This document shows, in pieces, positions 59,868-64,000 of a stretch of DNA of 64,000 nt. The translations under genes were made by a program, and so were the position numbers. How positions within the stretch are numbered: the first letter of the stretch is position 1; every line of letters starts with the position of its first letter. The notes under the pieces were generated by a model. It was not told where the DNA came from and did not search any database. It saw nothing but the letters and a program-made list of their open reading frames with translations. The DNA comes from Piper betle (lineage: Eukaryota > Streptophyta > Magnoliopsida > Piperales > Piperaceae): the NCBI GenBank assembly GCA_033002965.1, contig JAURVB010014859.1, forward strand, positions 62,001 through 126,000, read 5' to 3'.

Positions 59868-62800
59868 ATGGCGGATCCGATCTCCGACGCCGGCGCCGGT
59901 GATGTTTCGTCCCTGCTGCGCGCCTCCCTCGACGCCGGCGAGAATTCTGCCGCCTACTCGGCCTTCACGGAGCTTCAAGAGCGCTCTTTTGCGGAGCCCT
60001 CTTTGCTTCTGGCCTTGGCGCGGTGCGCGCCGGAGGTTCTCCCCGTTATCCTTTCGGATGTATTCAGCGAGGATGAAGGTGTGTGGGTGCTTGTATGTAG
60101 TGTCTAGTTCACTCTTTTTTGGTTTTTGTGGTTTATTTCTGGTTGTTGTTAGGGAGCATTGACTCTTTTTTGTTTTCTTGGCAGTGCTGGGCAGGCATTG
60201 AAGTGCTTAGAGTTTGTGGTGTGTGAGCCTGCCATCTTCGCTTCGTTCTCAGGTTTGCTCCATTTTGGACCTTTTTTGGTTACTATTAGTGAAGTCTTTG
60301 GCAAGTCTAACTGTAGTATTCATAAAAAGGTGGAAGTCGTTTGGAAATATAAAAGGTCTATCTTTGGTGCAGTAGCCTGCACATTTTAGGGGTGACATAC
60401 TAAATTATGAAAGAAATTCATGGCTCTTGGTCCACAATAAATAAATAAGGGGTATTGATGAGGAGATTGGGAGAAGCATAAAGTTAGTGGAGCGAAGTAG
60501 ATTTAATACATTGAAGGTCAGATTTTCAAATTGTGAACATTTGGTAGTTCTCGTTGTGTGTGCATCGGCTGAAACTTTCACTGGCTTAATAATGAAATTG
60601 TTGTTTAACCACTACTTTGCCATAATCAATAGGTTAGGATTGTCATTGCCTCTGCCAATATCATAATTGGTTGACATTATGATGACACTGGTTTGAGAAT
60701 GTCTTGATACTCATTTCTTTCAGGTTGTAATTAAGTTGACAAGGCATCTTAATGAAAAGATGAGAGAGTTGTCTTACATTTGGGCTTCTTTAATGTATAG
60801 AAGACTCCTTAGCTCTGACAAGAGAGAAAGGGACTTGCCAGAAAGATGCCTTCTCAAGACTAGATCATGCATCAGTTCTCCACCGACAAAGCTGCCAAGG
60901 TGTTCCTGAACTTTGTCCATATCATATTACAGAGTTTGTCTTTTCCCCTTAGCTGTTTTGACTTCTTTGATCTGTAAGTATATGTATCACTAAGTGATCA
61001 ATTGCAGAGAAAGATAGATTAGTGATCGACTGATTGTGTTTTATTTGAGTTGACGCACTAGTCAGTCCTAGGAGAATCGATTGTGCCCCTATAAATGTAG
61101 TTTTCACTTGTCTTACGCAATATTGTTGCTGCAGTGAGTTCTGATGTTGAAAATTAAGTGCGGCTTAGTACGGGTCTGATGGATAAGATAATTGGATTGA
61201 TTGTACATGTCTGGACTGATGACGGCTTTTGACAAGCCAATTTTATTTTTAATGCTTTAAATGACCTAATAAGAACTTCAATCATCAAATTCTAGTCTCT
61301 TACCCTCTTTACTTTCAAAGATTTTAGTTGGATACTCAGGAAACTTCTATGAAGCTACCTCCAAAAAAGCTTTATGTTCAAATTATTGGAAGTAACCCCT
61401 CTTGCTTTTGAACATTTGATATTCACAATTTCATGTATAAAGAGAATATCGGCCTTTTATGAGTATGTGAAGAGTGAAGTGTAAGGATCTGTAATCTAAA
61501 TGAACTGTTTCTGGTGTTGAGCTAATACACCAAAAAATTACTTGGAGAATGAGTGGTAGATTTTACCTGATAAAACACCCTTTCAGTTTTAACCGTCACT
61601 GGGGATTTGTTATGGTTCTAACAATGAATATCATATTTCTTATTGAAAAGAAAACAAACTATCTGCAAATATAGGATATTTTATTAATTTGATGTTGTTC
61701 ATTTTTTCTATAGGTCTTGCTACAAGACATTGAACAAAGGCTACTTTCCGTAATGAAGGAAATGGTTCAGGATCAGGAAAAATATCTTCATACAATTCAT
61801 GCATGGGGATGGTTTATCTGGATACTTGGAATTTCTGCTGCAAATAATAAGAATTTAATAAATGACATGTTGAAGATTCCAGAGAGGACGTTTTCCAGCT
61901 CAGAACCAAAAGATCTTATTGCATCTCTGGTATTTTAGTCCTATAAGATCTCTATATCTTATTAATAGAGCAGTGAAAGTTAGATGATTGATTGGTTCAT
62001 CTCTACTCTGTTACCCAAAAGGCTATTTTGTGAATTTATGACTGCTGAGAAAAAAAATTTATGACTGTGCATGGTGTAAAGACAAATTGGATCATTTTGA
62101 AGCCTTTCTCATCTTAATATTCAATGCTCATTTACATTCATAAGAAACACTCCAACCAGAAATTTCTGAGGGAGTAAAGACTGGTGGATAGAAACTTGAC
62201 ACATATACAAACATGCATCAAAATGAGCCACAAGTTGGCAATGAACAACTGCTGGGTAGATTATAAATCAGTATTATGTCTGACTGCTGAATAGATTTAT
62301 CTTTTTTGTTGAAAAATGATGCATGATTCCAGTTTTTTGGAATTGCTCCGTTTGCCATTTTGCAATTATTTTTTTGTTAGAAAAGAGCACAGAAAGTGCA
62401 AGCATATGTTATGTATGATGTTATTTTTTCAGACAGTTAGTGTTCTAGCAGTAAACTAAATTATTGATCACGTACTTTGTAATTAGCGATTTGGATGTCA
62501 TATTTTTTGCAGGTAGCATGGGAAGCAATGATAGATGTATTTTTTTCAACCCAATTGTAACACTGTGAAGAAAAATGAAGTGATTGATCCCAAGAAAATG
62601 AAATTCATGGAATGAAAAGCCTTTTAAAAAGCATGAAACTAACAATGACACCTTTGGTAAAGATTTTGTCAAGGAGTACATATGAGTAGTCTATTCGTTC
62701 AGCCTGTTTAAACTGAGGCGCAACCTTCTGCTTAAACTAGATAGTTCCATTGTAAATCCTTCAATTGTGAAGGCTGCCTTAGAACCTGTGCTTGAAGCAT

Positions 62801-64000
62801 TCAAGGTTTAACAGTCAGAGTTCCTGGTTGTGGTCTATGTGTCTTGACCTTCTTGAAGATTTGGTTTCTTTAAATCCAAGAGATTGCAACAGCCAAAGTT
62901 CTCTTGCCAGAACTAATGTCATTGGTGAATCAATGAAAGATTGTACAACCAGATTATCTTACTGGGACTTCAGTTGTCTGGAGGTCTTCCTTAAAATGAA
63001 TCACATTGTTGGCCGTCAACTTTCAGCAGTACCAGTGGCATTTAAGGTTCAAAGATTCTCTGGATCACTGTTTTAAGAATTTTTAGATGTGTTCTTAAGA
63101 GGGCTTTTACGGAATTAGAAATGCGCTCAGCCAATTTTGAGGAGGTCAGGTCATTTATAAATTGATTCTTAAGTTTATCAAAGGTCTATGTGAAGATTTG
63201 ACCTCAAAACCCTGCACAGAAGTGTTAAAGAACATGTTAATGGTGGCTATTCAGCTTATTCATGCTGTAGGGAAGGAATTCAAATATTCCAAACTGAATG
63301 GTTCTTTGTTCACAGTTCCACTTGATCTCAACTTCATTAATAGTTTAAATTTCACAGAGTGAAATATTTGTGATGACCCTTAAAATTCGCTCCTTCTCTG
63401 TCATGGACAATGTCTCTCCTATGTTTTATCTCATTGTAGTTTATTACTTTGTTTTGTCTCAGCTTCATCTATATTATTCTTGGTCAGAATTTTTCCAAAG
63501 TGAACTAGCATGCTTTTTTAACTACGTATTTTCTTGGAGTTACCCTGATGAACATATAGAATACGTGACTTTTTTGTTGTTCGCTTATGGGTTTAACAGT
63601 GAGGATGAGTTATTTTTCGTCATGAAGATATGGAAGTCATTTGCCCTGGTCTTGAAAGAGAAAATTGCAGCTCATGGGAATTTTAAGTTAATGGAACAAG
63701 AGTTGGACCAGAGTGGATAATTAGCAACTTACTGCTTGTTATGCTAGACTACACAGATAACTAGAAGCTGCTTAGATGTTTGCGCAGATAGACTTGAAAT
63801 TGAGTTTGTTGGAGATGTGTGGAAACTACTGTATGATTCTGCCAATTGTGTCTCAAGTGCAGAAGTCCTAACTGTCCATTGCTTCTGTAATGGTCTTTGC
63901 CATATGCTGGTGTCCCTGCTGATGCAGATTTATGATTCTGGGGTGGACAGGACACTTAACAATTTAACTTTCTCTTCCAATCTTGGTAAAATTGTTGTGC
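59868..64000 (+). pseudogene. RIF1-like (telomere-associated protein RIF1, N-terminal repeat region), frame-broken, truncated by window
   Basis: RIF1 proteins control replication timing and break repair through a long N-terminal HEAT-like domain. Exon-like pieces follow that domain in order: 59868-60078 (MADPISDAGAGDVSSLLRAS), 60185-60251 (AGQALKCLEFVVCEPAIFAS), about 60724-60900 (HLNEKMRELSYIWASLMYRR, LLSSDKRERDLPERCLLK), 61714-61929 (IHAWGWFIWILGISAANNKN) and from 62514 on (VAWEAMIDV..., LKLDSSIVNPSIVKAALEPV, SMCLDLLEDLVSL, VMDNVSPMFYLIVVYYFVL). Introns are kept, so it is not a processed copy. The exon-2 frame does not follow from exon 1, the last large exon hits TAA 15 codons in, and conserved blocks switch frame repeatedly (about 62560, 62690, 62810, 63365, 63720). 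The most likely reading is a decaying duplicate; a fast-evolving live gene with poor assembly is possible. Confidence 0.7.

Overview
This is a stretch of plant nuclear DNA, almost certainly from a flowering plant. The real genes have spliced exons with GT-AG introns, encode plant-specific families (CRR6, TBL, RICESLEEPER-type), and sit in AT-rich intergenic DNA full of decayed retrotransposons, MITEs and (AT)n tracts. The strong 5'-to-3' GC gradient in the first exons (histidyl-tRNA synthetase, RIF1-like) suggests a monocot, perhaps a non-grass one; that is an inference. No bacterial, viral or CRISPR content was seen.

Layout. 1-1.7 kb: AT-rich repeats and a dead tRNA-Gly. 1.77-2.78 kb (+): a four-exon CRR6 gene (chloroplast NDH-complex assembly) whose transit-peptide ATG is out of frame with the conserved exons. 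3.4-12.6 kb (-): a trichome birefringence-like (TBL) O-acetyltransferase gene in three exons; intron 2 is about 7.8 kb of repeats, and the last exon carries a frameshift. 12.7-25 kb: a repeat domain with a GC-rich hairpin repeat, a CACTA-type MITE with TSD, a decayed Ty1/copia element (+) and a Ty3/gypsy gag fragment (-). 25.1-29.3 kb (+): an intact single-exon BED-zinc-finger/hAT-derived gene (837 aa) behind a 1.6-kb 5'-UTR intron. 29.3-37.3 kb: repeats, an orphan minus-strand TATA box and a duplicated piece of the next gene's promoter. 37.45-43.35 kb (+): a complete seven-exon cytosolic histidyl-tRNA synthetase (877 aa). 44.1-45.25 kb: two MITEs in inverted tandem. 48.2-51.3 kb (-): a partly readable, apparently broken coiled-coil gene. 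53.38-59.36 kb: one solo LTR inserted into another of the same family, each with a perfect 5-bp TSD. 59.87 kb to the end (+): a RIF1-like gene, intron-containing but frame-broken, cut by the window edge.

The genes are unrelated housekeeping or plant genes, not a pathway cluster. No new multi-gene system was found. The best second-look items are the nested solo LTRs, the inverted MITE pair (a possible siRNA hairpin), the TBL gene with a giant intron and a frameshift, the CRR6 5' frame break, the RIF1-like pseudogene, the duplicated HisRS promoter and the shared GC-rich hairpin repeat.
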